From positions 634,001-698,000 of the forward strand of contig JACKDP010000002.1 in the NCBI GenBank assembly GCA_020633435.1: 64,000 bases of DNA. Direction: 5' to 3'. The translations under genes were made by a program, and so were the position numbers. This DNA comes from Myxococcales bacterium. Lineage in GTDB: Bacteria; Myxococcota_A; Bradymonadia; UBA7976; UBA1532. Below the pieces are notes generated by a model. That model saw only the letters and a list, made by a program, of their open reading frames with translations. It searched no databases and was not told the DNA's origin. This document shows positions 55,670 through 64,000 of the stretch, in pieces. The number at the start of each line of letters is the position of its first letter. Positions within the stretch are counted from its first letter, which is position 1.

Positions 55670-57040
55670 ATGGCACGCAGGCGGATCCGACTCCCCGGCC
55701 GACGGTTCGCGGCGCTGGTCGCCTGCGCCCCGCTCGTCGCCCTGCCGGCCCACGCCCAGGACGCCCCGCCCTTCGAGTGCGACAACAACTTCGGCGAGTG
55801 CGGCACCCCCAACATGAGCGGCGGCGGGGGCGGCGGCGGGGGCGGCGGCGGGTCCATCCTCATCAACAACACCGACCTGGGGGACACCTACCAGCACGCC
55901 GACGACTTCGATGACGACGGCCACGAGGATCCCACCGACAACTGCCCCCGCGCCCGCAACCCCGACCAGGCCGACGGCGACGGCGACGGCCGGGGCGACG
56001 CCTGCGACAACTGCCTGGGCGCCGCCAACGCGGACCAGGCCGATCTGGACGGCGACGGCCTCGGCGACGCCTGTGATCCCGACCGCGATGGCGATGGTGT
56101 GCCGGACGCCGAGGACTCCTGCCCGGGCGTGCCGAACCCGGCCCTCGGCGACGCGGGCCAGCCCGACCTGGATGGCGACGGCGTCGGCGACGCCTGTGAT
56201 GAGGATCTGGACGGGGACGGCATCCCGTCCCTCGAGGATCCCTGCCCCCTGAACGCCGACGTCTTCGAGCCCGGCGAGGCCGCCGAGGCCGCGTGCTTCC
56301 CCGATCTGGACGGGGACGGCGTGGGTGAGCTGGATCCGCTGGCCCCCGACAACTGTCCGGCCGTGCACAACCCCGACCAGCTCGACCTGGACGGCGACGG
56401 CCTCGGCGACGCCTGCGATCCCGACGTGGACGCCGACGGCGTGCCGAACCTCCAGGACGACTGCCCGGCCGCGCCCAACCCCGACCAGGCCGACGCTGAT
56501 CGCGATGGCCTCGGCGACGCCTGCGACGCGAAGTTCTGCTACACGGTCTTCGGCGACCAGCGAAACTGCCTCGATCCGGCGGCCCCGTTCGCTGTGTACT
56601 CCCCGAGCCTCCTCGTCCGCACCGGCGAGGCGGTGCGCCTGCGGCTCTTCGCCAACCGCGAGGGCCAGGCCATGCGCTACGTCTGGTCGCTGGAGTCCGC
56701 GCCTCGCGGGGCCCGCGCCAGCGTGCGGGCCGGCCGCGGGGCCGTGACGGAGTCGTCCCCGTACGAGTACCACTACGCCGCCGACGCGACCCCCACCATC
56801 ACCCCCGACCGACCGGGCACCTACACCCTCAAGGTGTACGCCACCACGCTCTTCGAGGACGCGGTGAGCCGCGAGGTGGAGGCCAGCGCCTCCTGGACGC
56901 TGCGCCTCGAGGTGGAGGGCCCCGCCGTCGACGCCGAGCAGGCTGGCTGCCAGGCCGCGCCGGGCGCCCCCGCCGGTCGCTGGGCCCTGTGGCTCGGTCC
57001 CCTCGCGCTCCTCGTTCGCCGCCGCCGCCGCTGGGGCTGA
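55670..57040 (+). CDS. Thrombospondin type 3 repeat protein with MYXO-CTERM-like tail
   Basis: A 456-residue exported protein (Arg-rich signal peptide cut near PAHAQ). A run of Gly (about 50-61) precedes five or so TSP3 repeats (for example DLDGDGLGDACDPDRDGDG), each a set of calcium-binding loops, up to about 290. A beta domain follows (MRYVWSLESAPRGARAS). The end is GCQAAP, then a hydrophobic segment WALWLGPLALLV, then RRRRRW. This matches the MYXO-CTERM sorting tail, in which a Cys before a membrane segment and an Arg cluster mark the protein for cell-surface attachment. GGAGG precedes the ATG. The CDF transporter gene begins one base after its stop. Confidence 0.83.
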   Translation: MARRRIRLPGRRFAALVACAPLVALPAHAQDAPPFECDNNFGECGTPNMSGGGGGGGGGGGSILINNTDLGDTYQHADDFDDDGHEDPTDNCPRARNPDQADGDGDGRGDACDNCLGAANADQADLDGDGLGDACDPDRDGDGVPDAEDSCPGVPNPALGDAGQPDLDGDGVGDACDEDLDGDGIPSLEDPCPLNADVFEPGEAAEAACFPDLDGDGVGELDPLAPDNCPAVHNPDQLDLDGDGLGDACDPDVDADGVPNLQDDCPAAPNPDQADADRDGLGDACDAKFCYTVFGDQRNCLDPAAPFAVYSPSLLVRTGEAVRLRLFANREGQAMRYVWSLESAPRGARASVRAGRGAVTESSPYEYHYAADATPTITPDRPGTYTLKVYATTLFEDAVSREVEASASWTLRLEVEGPAVDAEQAGCQAAPGAPAGRWALWLGPLALLVRRRRRWG

Positions 57041-57041
57041 C

Positions 57042-57938
57042 TTGCCGGAGCACCACGCCCTCCACCACCGGGCCGCCGCGGGCGGGCGGCGCGCCTTCGG
57101 CCTCAGCGTCGCCCTCAACGTCGCGTTCGTCATCGTCGAGATCATCTTCGGCGTGCTGGCGGGCTCCGTCGCGCTGCTCGCGGACGCGGCCCATAACGTC
57201 GGCGACGTCCTCGGCCTGCTCTTCGCGTGGCTCGCCGAGCGCCTGGCCCAGCGTCGCCCCTCCCGACGGCGCACCTATGGGCTCGCCAAGGCCACCGTCC
57301 TCGCGGCCCTCGCCAACGCCGTCCTCATCCTCGTGGCCGTGGGGGGCGTGGCCTGGGAGGCCATCGTGCGGCTGGCGGCGCCGCCCCCCGTCGACGGCCC
57401 CGTCATCACCCTCGTCGCCGCCATCGGCGTGGGCATCAACACCGCGTCCGCCCTGCTGTTTCGCCGCAGCGCCGGCAGCGATGCCAACCGCCGGGGCGCC
57501 TACCTGCACCTGCTGGCCGACGCGGCCGTGTCCGCCAGCGTGGTGGTCGTCGGGGCCCTCGTCTGGGTCACCGGCTGGCGCATCCTCGACCCCCTCATCA
57601 GCCTGGGCATCGGCGGCGTCATCCTCTGGACCGCCTGGGGCCTGCTGCGCGAGGCCTTCGACCTGGCGACCGACGCCGCGCCCGCCCACATCGACGTGGA
57701 CGCCGTGCGCGCTACCCTGGAGGCCGCCCCCGGCGTGCACGCCGTCCACGAGCTGCACATCTGGGCCATGAGCACCACGGAGGTCGCCCTCACGGCCCAC
57801 CTGCAGATGGATCCGCGGGCGTGGTCGCTGGCATTGCTCAAGGAAATCGAAGAGTTGCTGCGCTCGCGCCATGGCATCGAGCACATCACCCTGCAGCCCG
57901 AGCCCGAGCGGGACGGCCAGGGGGACGCCGCCGGCTAG
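57042..57938 (+). CDS. Cation diffusion facilitator transporter
   Basis: A 298-residue CDF-family exporter of zinc, cobalt or a similar divalent metal, acting as a dimer in the inner membrane. Six hydrophobic segments are visible. The metal site is D48/H51/D55 in LLADAAHNVGD, with the second pair in YLHLLADAAVS. A C-terminal cytoplasmic domain (HAVHELHIWAMSTTEVALT) is present. It starts with TTG at 57042, one base after the preceding stop, which suggests translational coupling despite the unrelated neighbour. Its stop overlaps the stop of the convergent pirin-GNAT gene (CTAG at 57935-57938). Confidence 0.87.
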   Translation: MPEHHALHHRAAAGGRRAFGLSVALNVAFVIVEIIFGVLAGSVALLADAAHNVGDVLGLLFAWLAERLAQRRPSRRRTYGLAKATVLAALANAVLILVAVGGVAWEAIVRLAAPPPVDGPVITLVAAIGVGINTASALLFRRSAGSDANRRGAYLHLLADAAVSASVVVVGALVWVTGWRILDPLISLGIGGVILWTAWGLLREAFDLATDAAPAHIDVDAVRATLEAAPGVHAVHELHIWAMSTTEVALTAHLQMDPRAWSLALLKEIEELLRSRHGIEHITLQPEPERDGQGDAAG

Positions 57939-59101
57939 CCGTCGGCCAGCACGTCGTGCAGGGACTCGTCCTCGGTGAGCACCCGCCGGGCGTAGCTGCA
58001 CTGCGGCACGATGCGCTGGTGGTTGGCCCGGGCCCAGGCCACCCCGCGCATGACCAGCTTGCGGGCCCAGCCGCCGCCCCGCGCGGCCTCGCGCACCCCG
58101 GTGTGATCGACCCGGACCGTGTCGGCGTCCAGCCGCACCCACGTCATCTCGCCCAGCACCTCGCCCTGCTGGAAGAGCAGCACCTGGCCCTGATTCCCCT
58201 GGTCGTCCACCAGCAGGTGCGGCGCCTCCTCGGGCAGCGGCACGAACTCGTCGTCGCCGACCACCGGCGGGAACTCCCCGTTCTTCCAGGCCTTCTTGGC
58301 CTCCTCGATCCGCAGGGGCCGCGACGAGACGAAGTTCCAGGCCAGGTGGCGCGGACCATCCAGGGGCGCCCCACCGAGCAGGACAAAGTGGGCGCCCGTC
58401 GCCGACTCGAGGACCACGTCGACGCCCGGGCGGAAGACCAGCATCCGGGGGGCCGCGTAGACCTCGCCCGCGACCTGCACCTCGCCGACCACCAGGTACA
58501 CCGCCCGCTCCGGGGCGTCCGCCGGCACCGTGAGCCGCCCACCGGCGGGCAGGTCGGCGTCCGCGTAGAGGATCGGGCTGCACGTCCGCGCCGGCGAGCG
58601 CACGCCGAAGGCCTCGCCCACCAGGACCCGCACCGCCGCGTCGTCCACCTGGAAGCGCGGGAAGGTGGCCGGGGGGTAGTGCTGGAACGACGGCTCGGCC
58701 TCCTCGTCGGCCGTGGGCAGCCCCACCCAGACCTGCAGGCCATGCAGGCGCTCCGCCCGCTGGGCGGACTCGGCGGGCGTCCGCTCCGAGTGCACGATGC
58801 CTCGGCCCGCGGTCATCCAGTTCAGCGCGCCCGGCTCGATGACCTGGTCGAAGCCCAGGCTGTCGCGGTGCCGGATTGCCCCCTCGAAGAGCCAGGTCAC
58901 CGTCGCCAGGCCGATGTGCGGGTGCGGCCGCACCTCCAGGTCGTGGCCGGGCGCCACGACCGTCGGGCCGAAGTGGTCGAAGAAGACGAAGGGCCCCACG
59001 CTGCGGACGGCGGCCTGGGGCAGCAAGCGCCGCACCGGCGGGCCACCGATGTCGCGGAGGGCCCCCTCGAGGACGTGGGCGATGGGGGAAGACGTCGACA
59101 T
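57935..59101 (-). CDS. Pirin-GNAT fusion protein
   Basis: A 388-residue cytoplasmic protein in two parts. Residues 1-295 are a pirin (bicupin) with the metal-binding stretch RPHPHIGLATVTWLFEG, then MTAGRGIVHSER. Pirins bind iron and some have quercetinase activity or regulate transcription. Residues 300-388 are a YidJ/PF14542-type acetyltransferase: HTGVREAARGGGWARKLV is the acetyl-CoA loop and the end is QCSYARRVL. The two are encoded without a break. A ribosome site CAGGAG precedes the ATG. The preceding MopE lipoprotein gene stops 14 bp upstream, so it is probably the last gene of that operon. Confidence 0.83.
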   Translation of the reverse strand: MSTSSPIAHVLEGALRDIGGPPVRRLLPQAAVRSVGPFVFFDHFGPTVVAPGHDLEVRPHPHIGLATVTWLFEGAIRHRDSLGFDQVIEPGALNWMTAGRGIVHSERTPAESAQRAERLHGLQVWVGLPTADEEAEPSFQHYPPATFPRFQVDDAAVRVLVGEAFGVRSPARTCSPILYADADLPAGGRLTVPADAPERAVYLVVGEVQVAGEVYAAPRMLVFRPGVDVVLESATGAHFVLLGGAPLDGPRHLAWNFVSSRPLRIEEAKKAWKNGEFPPVVGDDEFVPLPEEAPHLLVDDQGNQGQVLLFQQGEVLGEMTWVRLDADTVRVDHTGVREAARGGGWARKLVMRGVAWARANHQRIVPQCSYARRVLTEDESLHDVLADG

Positions 59102-59115
59102 GATGCTCCTGGCGA

Positions 59116-60225
59116 TCAGGTGTCCGGGCAGCCGCTCCGGTCGGGTGGGTAGAAGCGCACGCGCTTGTTGATCTGGCAGGTCTGCTCGTTGAGGCCCTGG
59201 CCGACGACGTTGGAGCACGACAGCGAGCCCCGCACGCGGCCCGCGCCGCAGGCGTCCCCCTCCTGGAAGTACACCTCGCTGCGGTCCGGTCGGCTGGCCA
59301 CGCACCCCCGCTCGTCGTTGCCGCTCATCTGGATGTCGCACGCCACGGGGAACGGGGCCTCGGGCGGGCAGCTCACGGTCAGGCAGTCGCCATCCAGGAC
59401 GACCGCCACCTCCACGATGCACTCATCCACGTTGCCGTCGCAGTTCTCGTCCACCCCGGTGTCGCAGAGCTCCTCGGTGGGCAGCACCTGCCCCTCGCAG
59501 GGGCCCCAGCGACCGGCGGAGTCGCAGACCTGCTGGCCCGCCGCGCAGGGCCCCACGCCGATGCGAGCCGGGTTCTCCTCGAAGCAGGCGCGCCGCAGGT
59601 TGGGGTTGCACGGCTCGTCGCCCATCGGCTGGCGACAGGGCTCCTCGTCGAAGCGCCCGTCGCAGTCGTTGTCGGCCTGGTCGGCGCAGACCTCCTCCCC
59701 GCAGCCGCAGCCCTCGTCCACCTGGCCGTCGCAGTCGTCGTCCACGCCGTCGCCGCAGATCTCCAGCTCACCGCCGACGCACGGGCAGCCCTCGTCCACG
59801 CGGCCGTCGCAGTCCTGGTCCACCTCGTCCTGGCAGATCTCCTCGGTCGGCCCCACCGACCCCTCGCAGGGGCCGAAGAGCTCGCCGTTGGCGTCGCAGC
59901 CCCGCACGCCGTCCCGGCAGGCCCCGACGCCCCGGGCCGCCGGCGGTCCGGCGAAGCACGCGCTCGCCGCCGGATCGCAGCCGCAGCCCTCGTCCACGCG
60001 GCCATCGCAGTCGGTGTCGGCGCCATCGCAGGCCTCGGCGGCGGCGCAGCCATCGGGGCCGGGCGGCGTGGTGGCGTCCGCGCCCACGGCGGCGTCCGGC
60101 ACCGCGACCCGCGCGTCGAAGAGCGCCTGCCCCCGCGCCGCGTCCACGACCCCGGCGTCGAGCGCCACTGGCGGATCGGCGCAGCCGACCAGCCCGACCA
60201 GGAAGAGCACGGCGTGGCGCGTCAT
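59116..60225 (-). CDS. MopE-repeat lipoprotein, paralogue 1
   Basis: A 369-residue lipoprotein (MTRHAVLFLVGLVGCADPP). Five MopE-type modules (core DxDCDGRVDEGC) occupy about residues 60-265 with CNPNLRRACFEENP between them. The C-terminal 100 residues have no MopE motif but match the second paralogue: RGCVASRPDRSEVYFQEGD, NEQTCQIN and YPPDRSGCP are shared in order. This end looks like a separate Cys-stabilised domain of unknown family. GAGGGA precedes the ATG. It lies nine bases after the stop of paralogue 2 and 14 bp before the pirin-GNAT gene. Confidence 0.78.
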   Translation of the reverse strand: MTRHAVLFLVGLVGCADPPVALDAGVVDAARGQALFDARVAVPDAAVGADATTPPGPDGCAAAEACDGADTDCDGRVDEGCGCDPAASACFAGPPAARGVGACRDGVRGCDANGELFGPCEGSVGPTEEICQDEVDQDCDGRVDEGCPCVGGELEICGDGVDDDCDGQVDEGCGCGEEVCADQADNDCDGRFDEEPCRQPMGDEPCNPNLRRACFEENPARIGVGPCAAGQQVCDSAGRWGPCEGQVLPTEELCDTGVDENCDGNVDECIVEVAVVLDGDCLTVSCPPEAPFPVACDIQMSGNDERGCVASRPDRSEVYFQEGDACGAGRVRGSLSCSNVVGQGLNEQTCQINKRVRFYPPDRSGCPDT

Positions 60226-60234
60226 GGCTCCCTC

Positions 60235-61702
60235 TCAGTTCGTCCGCGGGCAGCCGCTGCGATCGGCCGGGTAGTACCGCGTCGGCTTGTTGATGCGGCA
60301 GGTCTCCTCGGTGAGGCCCGCCCCGGGCACGTTGGCACAGAACAGCGTGCCCTGCACCCGGCCGGCGCCGAAGACGTCCCCCTCCTGGAAGTACACCACC
60401 GACTCGTCGGGCTGGCTGGCCACGCAGCCGCGGTGGTCACCGCCCGCCATCGCGATGTCGCACCCCACCGGGAACGCCGCCTCGGGCGGGCACCGCGTGG
60501 TGATGCAGTCGCCGTTCAGGTTCACCTCGACGGCGATCCGGCAGTTGTCGGCGTGGCCGTCGCAGTCGTCGTCCAGGCCGTTGTCGCAGATCTCCTCGCC
60601 CGGCAGGGTCGCGCCCTCGCAGGCGGCCCACCGGCCGTCGGGGCCGCACGTCTGCACCCCGGCCGCGCAGGGCCCCACGCCGATCTGGGCCGGGTTGCCG
60701 CCATAGCAGGCCCGCCGCAGGTTGGGGTTGCAGGCCTCGGGCCGGCCGTCGGGCATGGTGCAGGGCTGCTCGTCGATCTGCCCGTCGCAGTCGTTGTCGG
60801 CCCGGTCCGCGCAGATCTCGGCCGCGTCCGGGGCGCAGCCGCAGCCCTCGTCCACCTGGCCATCGCAGTCCTCGTCCACCTCGTTGCCGCAGACCTCGCG
60901 GAGCTGGCACGGGTCGTCGCAGCCATCGTCGATCAGGCCGTTGCAGTCGTTGTCGATGCCATCGTTGCAGGTCTCGGCCGGATCGCACTCCGCGCACGAG
61001 TCATCCAGCTCGCACTCCAGGCACGACTCGTCCACCACCAGATCGCAGTCATCGTCGATCTGGTTGCCGCAGATCTCTTCGCCCTGGCAGCCGCAGCCCT
61101 CGTCCACCCGCCCATCGCAGTCGTCGTCCAGGCCGTCGCCGCAGCGCTCCTGATCGCCACACACGGTGCAGCCCTCATCGGCGATGCCATCGCAGTCGTT
61201 GTCGAGGCCGTCGCCGCACTGCTCGTCGGCGCCCGCGCAGTCCTGGCAGTCCTCGTCGGCCGTGGCGTCGCAGTCGTCGTCCTCGCCGTTGCAGACCTCG
61301 AAGCCCGGCCCGCCCCAGCCCTCGCACAGGCCGAAGAACTCCCCCGTGTCGTCGCAACCCCGCGTACCGTCGCGACAAACGCCGACACCGCGCGTCCCGG
61401 GCGGCCCCCCGTAGCAGGCGTCGGGGGCGGCCGGATCGCACTGGCAGCCCACCTCGTCCACCTGGCCATCGCAGTCGTTGTCGGCGGCGTCGCAGACCTC
61501 CTCGCCGCAGCCGGTCAGGGGCACCTCGCCGCCCCCGGCGCCGCCCGGGCCGCCGCCCCGGCCCCCCTGCGCCCCCGCCGGCGCTGCCTGCGCCCGCGTC
61601 GAAGACCGGCGGCAGCGCGGCGTCCACCGCGGACGCCCCGCCACCCCCCTCGCCGTCGTCACAGGCCATCAGGACGAGCGCCAGTCCGACCAGATACCGC
61701 AT
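60235..61702 (-). CDS. MopE-repeat lipoprotein, paralogue 2, frameshifted in a Gly linker
   Basis: The signal peptide (MRYLVGLALVLMACDDG) starts at 61702 in one frame. A Gly-rich linker follows, and the nine MopE modules (from EEVCDAADNDCDGQVDEVGC) and conserved C-terminal domain are in another. A run of six C (six G in the coding strand) at 61562-61567 is the simplest place for the shift; one G fewer would join them. The C-terminus (RGCVASQPDESVVYFQEGD) matches paralogue 1, so the pair arose by duplication and the second copy gained repeats or the first lost them. Unless the shift is a sequencing artefact the mature lipoprotein is not made. Confidence 0.72.
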
Positions 61703-61973
61703 GGGACCTCCCCCGAGTCTGCGCCGATCGGAGCACGCGCGTCCCGATCACCGCAATCGCTATCGCCGGGGGGGAGTCCACCGTCGGGCGTCGCCCCGGC
61801 GGCCCGCCTCGACCACCGCCTCCGTCCGGCCCCCGACCTCCACCGCCAAGATGGCGGCAGCCACCACGCGGCCCACCACCTGAGGCGGCCCCACCGGCTC
61901 GTCGAGGGTGTCCTCCTCCCCGCGCCTCGACACCGCTGCACCGGGCCCCGGCGGCTGCTAGACTCGCCCCGGC
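61703..61973. promoter_or_regulatory. Divergent region between MopE pair and VWA lipoprotein genes
   Basis: A 271-bp gap between divergent start codons, presumably containing both promoters. It is GC-rich with several C and G runs (including GGGGGGG near 61770); I find no gene, operator-like dyad or clear promoter boxes. Confidence 0.35.
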
Positions 61974-64000
61974 ATGCGCCCCGCGATCCTCACCGCCCTG
62001 GCCGCCCTCTGGGCCTGCACCGACGCGGCCCTGCAGCCGGTGCCCCCCGTCGAGGCGCCGCTGCCCGACGCCTTCCTGCGCGTCCGCGGCCAGGTCTGCA
62101 CCGAGCCCGCCGACGTCACGCCCTTCCCGGTGAAGATCCTCTTCGTCCTCGATCAGTCCACCTCCCTGCAGTGTACGGACAGCCGCAACCGCCGGGTACG
62201 CGCGCTGCGCGACGTGGTCGACGGCCTCTCGCCGCTGCCCAACGTCTGGTTCGGCTTCATCGGCTTCGCCAACTGGACGCGCGTCCAGCCGTTCACCCAG
62301 GACCGCGGCGCAGCCACGCCGTTCCTGGACCCGGCCCAGGGCCTCGGGCCGGCGACCGACTACCAGGGCGCCCTGGCCTCGGCCGCCCGCCTGCTGGAGC
62401 AGGACATGCTCGACGCGGGCGCCGCCGTCCGCGCCCGCACCCGCTACGTCGTCGTCTTCGTCAGCGACGGCGTGCCCGAGCCGCGCTGCAACGCCGGATG
62501 CGAGGACGACCGCGAGCGCTGCGACGACGGCGGCGACAACGACGGGGACGGCCTGGTCGACGCCGCCGATCCCGACTGCGCGGACCTCGACGACAACAGC
62601 CTGCACCCCGACAACCTCTACGGCGTCTGCAACACCGACCGGCCCATCCCCGACGACCTCTACGTCGACATGCCGGGCCGCTGCCCCGCCTACAACCAGC
62701 CGCGCCAGATCGCCCAGCGCATCGACGACATCCGTGCCCTGGAGGTGGCCTACCGCGCGGGCGACGTGACGCTGAACACCGTCCTGCTCGCCTCGCCGCA
62801 GGCCGCCGTCGAGGCGGTCTGCCCCGGCGCCCAGGCGGCCTTCGGCTACAACACCGACCAGGCCCGCGAGCTCCTGCGGGGCATGGCCCGCGCGGGCGGC
62901 GGGACCTTCCGCGACATCGACCTGGAGGCCGCCGACGACAGCTTCCTCGACTTCGACTTCACCTCCCTGCGCTCGCCCTACGCCATCACCGAGTTCATCG
63001 CCCGCAACCACAACAGCCGGCCCGGCCCCGACGGCCCCCGCGTGGACTCCGACGGCGACGGCCTGAGCGACGACGAGGAGCGGGCCCTGGGCACCGACCC
63101 CCTCGGCCTGGACTCCGACGCCGGCGGCGGCGACGGCTACGGTGACGCCTTCGAGGAGCGCGCCCGGCGCGCGGGCTTCGACCCCCGCGACGCCGCCGCC
63201 CCGGCCGTGCCCTGCGGCGACGACAGCGACGAGGACGCCGACGGCCTGCGGGCGTGCGAGGAGGCCTTCCTGGGGACGGATCCCCGCCTCACCGACTCCG
63301 ACGGCGACCGCCTGCCCGACGGCCTGGAGCTGGTGGTGGGCACCGACCCCGCCGTGCCCGACGCCGAGGCCGACCCCGATCTGGACGGCGTGGTGAATCG
63401 TGAAGAAATCCGGGCAGGTACCGACCCGCTCGTGGCCGACGCCGAGCGCGCGCGTCGCGCCGCCGTCCGGGCCCGGCTCACCGACCAGGGCGAGCTGCCG
63501 GTGCCCGAGCGCGAGTCCGGCGCCGTGGAGCTGCGCCACTGCTACGACTTCTCGGTCGAGGGCCTCGAGCTGGTCGTGACGGAGCTGCCCCGGGAGCGCG
63601 GCCGCAACCGCATCGACCTCATCGCGCTGGGCGAGCCCGTGGGCATCGAGGGCACCCGCGCGGTGGCCCGTCGGGCCTGCGTCGAAGCACGCCTGCCCGG
63701 CCCCGGCCGCAAGGACCCGCCCGACGGTGACGTCGACCTGCGCCCGGCGGCCTGGGCAGCCCTGCGCGCGGACCTGGAGGCCCGCGTCGCCCGCGTCGCC
63801 GCCTGCGCCGCCCCCGAGGATCCCACCCTCTTCGACCGCCCGGCCCTGGACGACGTGCTCACCCGCTGCCTGCCCCGCACCGTCCAGCTGGACCGCATCC
63901 TCTACGACCGCGCGGAGCTGCAGGCCCTGCTCGTCGCCTACCTGCACCGCGACCTCCGCCCCCGCCTGCCGGTCGAGGCGTCCGACCTCTTCTGGCCGGC
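61974..64000 (+). CDS. VWA-domain lipoprotein with TSP3-like calcium repeats, 3' partial
   Basis: The frame is open from ATG 61974 to the window edge, so the C-terminus is missing; about 675 residues are visible. A lipoprotein signal (MRPAILTALAALWACTD) comes first. A von Willebrand A domain spans about 50-330, with the MIDAS motif DQSTS (D60) and VSDG later, plus an inserted Cys/Asp-rich loop. Bacterial TSP3-type repeats follow (for example DSDGDGLSDDEERALGTDP, about 360-490). The last visible part has Cys but no known family. It is likely a calcium-dependent surface adhesion or matrix protein. Confidence 0.82.
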   Translation, partial: MRPAILTALAALWACTDAALQPVPPVEAPLPDAFLRVRGQVCTEPADVTPFPVKILFVLDQSTSLQCTDSRNRRVRALRDVVDGLSPLPNVWFGFIGFANWTRVQPFTQDRGAATPFLDPAQGLGPATDYQGALASAARLLEQDMLDAGAAVRARTRYVVVFVSDGVPEPRCNAGCEDDRERCDDGGDNDGDGLVDAADPDCADLDDNSLHPDNLYGVCNTDRPIPDDLYVDMPGRCPAYNQPRQIAQRIDDIRALEVAYRAGDVTLNTVLLASPQAAVEAVCPGAQAAFGYNTDQARELLRGMARAGGGTFRDIDLEAADDSFLDFDFTSLRSPYAITEFIARNHNSRPGPDGPRVDSDGDGLSDDEERALGTDPLGLDSDAGGGDGYGDAFEERARRAGFDPRDAAAPAVPCGDDSDEDADGLRACEEAFLGTDPRLTDSDGDRLPDGLELVVGTDPAVPDAEADPDLDGVVNREEIRAGTDPLVADAERARRAAVRARLTDQGELPVPERESGAVELRHCYDFSVEGLELVVTELPRERGRNRIDLIALGEPVGIEGTRAVARRACVEARLPGPGRKDPPDGDVDLRPAAWAALRADLEARVARVAACAAPEDPTLFDRPALDDVLTRCLPRTVQLDRILYDRAELQALLVAYLHRDLRPRLPVEASDLFWP

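Overview
This is a very GC-rich, densely coded 64-kb chromosomal window. It most likely comes from a myxobacterium or a close relative (Myxococcota or former Deltaproteobacteria). The evidence is the number of secreted lipoproteins (about sixteen of some 46 genes), MopE-type DNDCDG repeats, a MYXO-CTERM-like sorting tail, thrombospondin type 3 repeats, an IgGFc-binding-like protein, RHS repeats, and many GTG/TTG starts. I see no rRNA, tRNA, CRISPR array, prophage or plasmid functions. The species cannot be named from the sequence alone.

Layout. 1-4218: end of a GYF_2-like protein, a pdeM-fur pair on the minus strand, then a CAP-like lipoprotein and a peroxiredoxin. A 168-bp MITE-like element (4216-4383) supplies the peroxiredoxin stop codon. 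4397-13062: large surface lipoproteins (chitobiase-like/c-type heme protein, IgGFc-binding-like protein, 1360-residue metzincin). 13218-22393: mostly housekeeping genes (methyltransferase, CorC-like protein, cupin, HAD phosphatase, TcdA, VOC protein, beta-lactamase-fold hydrolase, an M16 peptidase pair). 22435-26697: two lipoproteins, one with eleven Cys-rich repeats. 26829-31122: a C(X)5R phosphatase, an SDR, YidD and an 889-residue full-length homologue of eukaryotic major vault protein.

31123-41506: a comparatively AT-rich control region and a secreted cyclase-fold protein, a lipoprotein with a PPDK-type ATP-grasp domain, a MutH-COG0523 operon, and two adjacent genes (cyclophilin, pseudokinase) frameshifted in their low-complexity linkers. 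41457-52684: an EamA transporter, a 2505-residue MopE-RHS lipoprotein followed by a small secreted protein, a 5'-nucleotidase-like lipoprotein and a zinc-ribbon protein. 52685-57938: a Y1 transposase with a nearby 64-bp tandem repeat, a trypsin-like lipoprotein, a TSP3/MYXO-CTERM protein and a CDF transporter. 57935-64000: a likely operon of two paralogous MopE lipoproteins and a pirin-GNAT fusion, then a divergent VWA lipoprotein cut by the window edge.

How it fits together. Much of the coding capacity builds an elaborate cell surface: calcium-binding, disulphide-rich and repeat proteins plus secreted proteases, as expected of a predatory or biofilm-forming bacterium. The most unusual gene is the vault protein homologue at 28453-31122. 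The MopE-RHS giant with its small partner gene and the surface-anchored PPDK-like protein are the next best candidates for uncharacterised systems. Assignments rest on reading motifs by eye; no database search was run.
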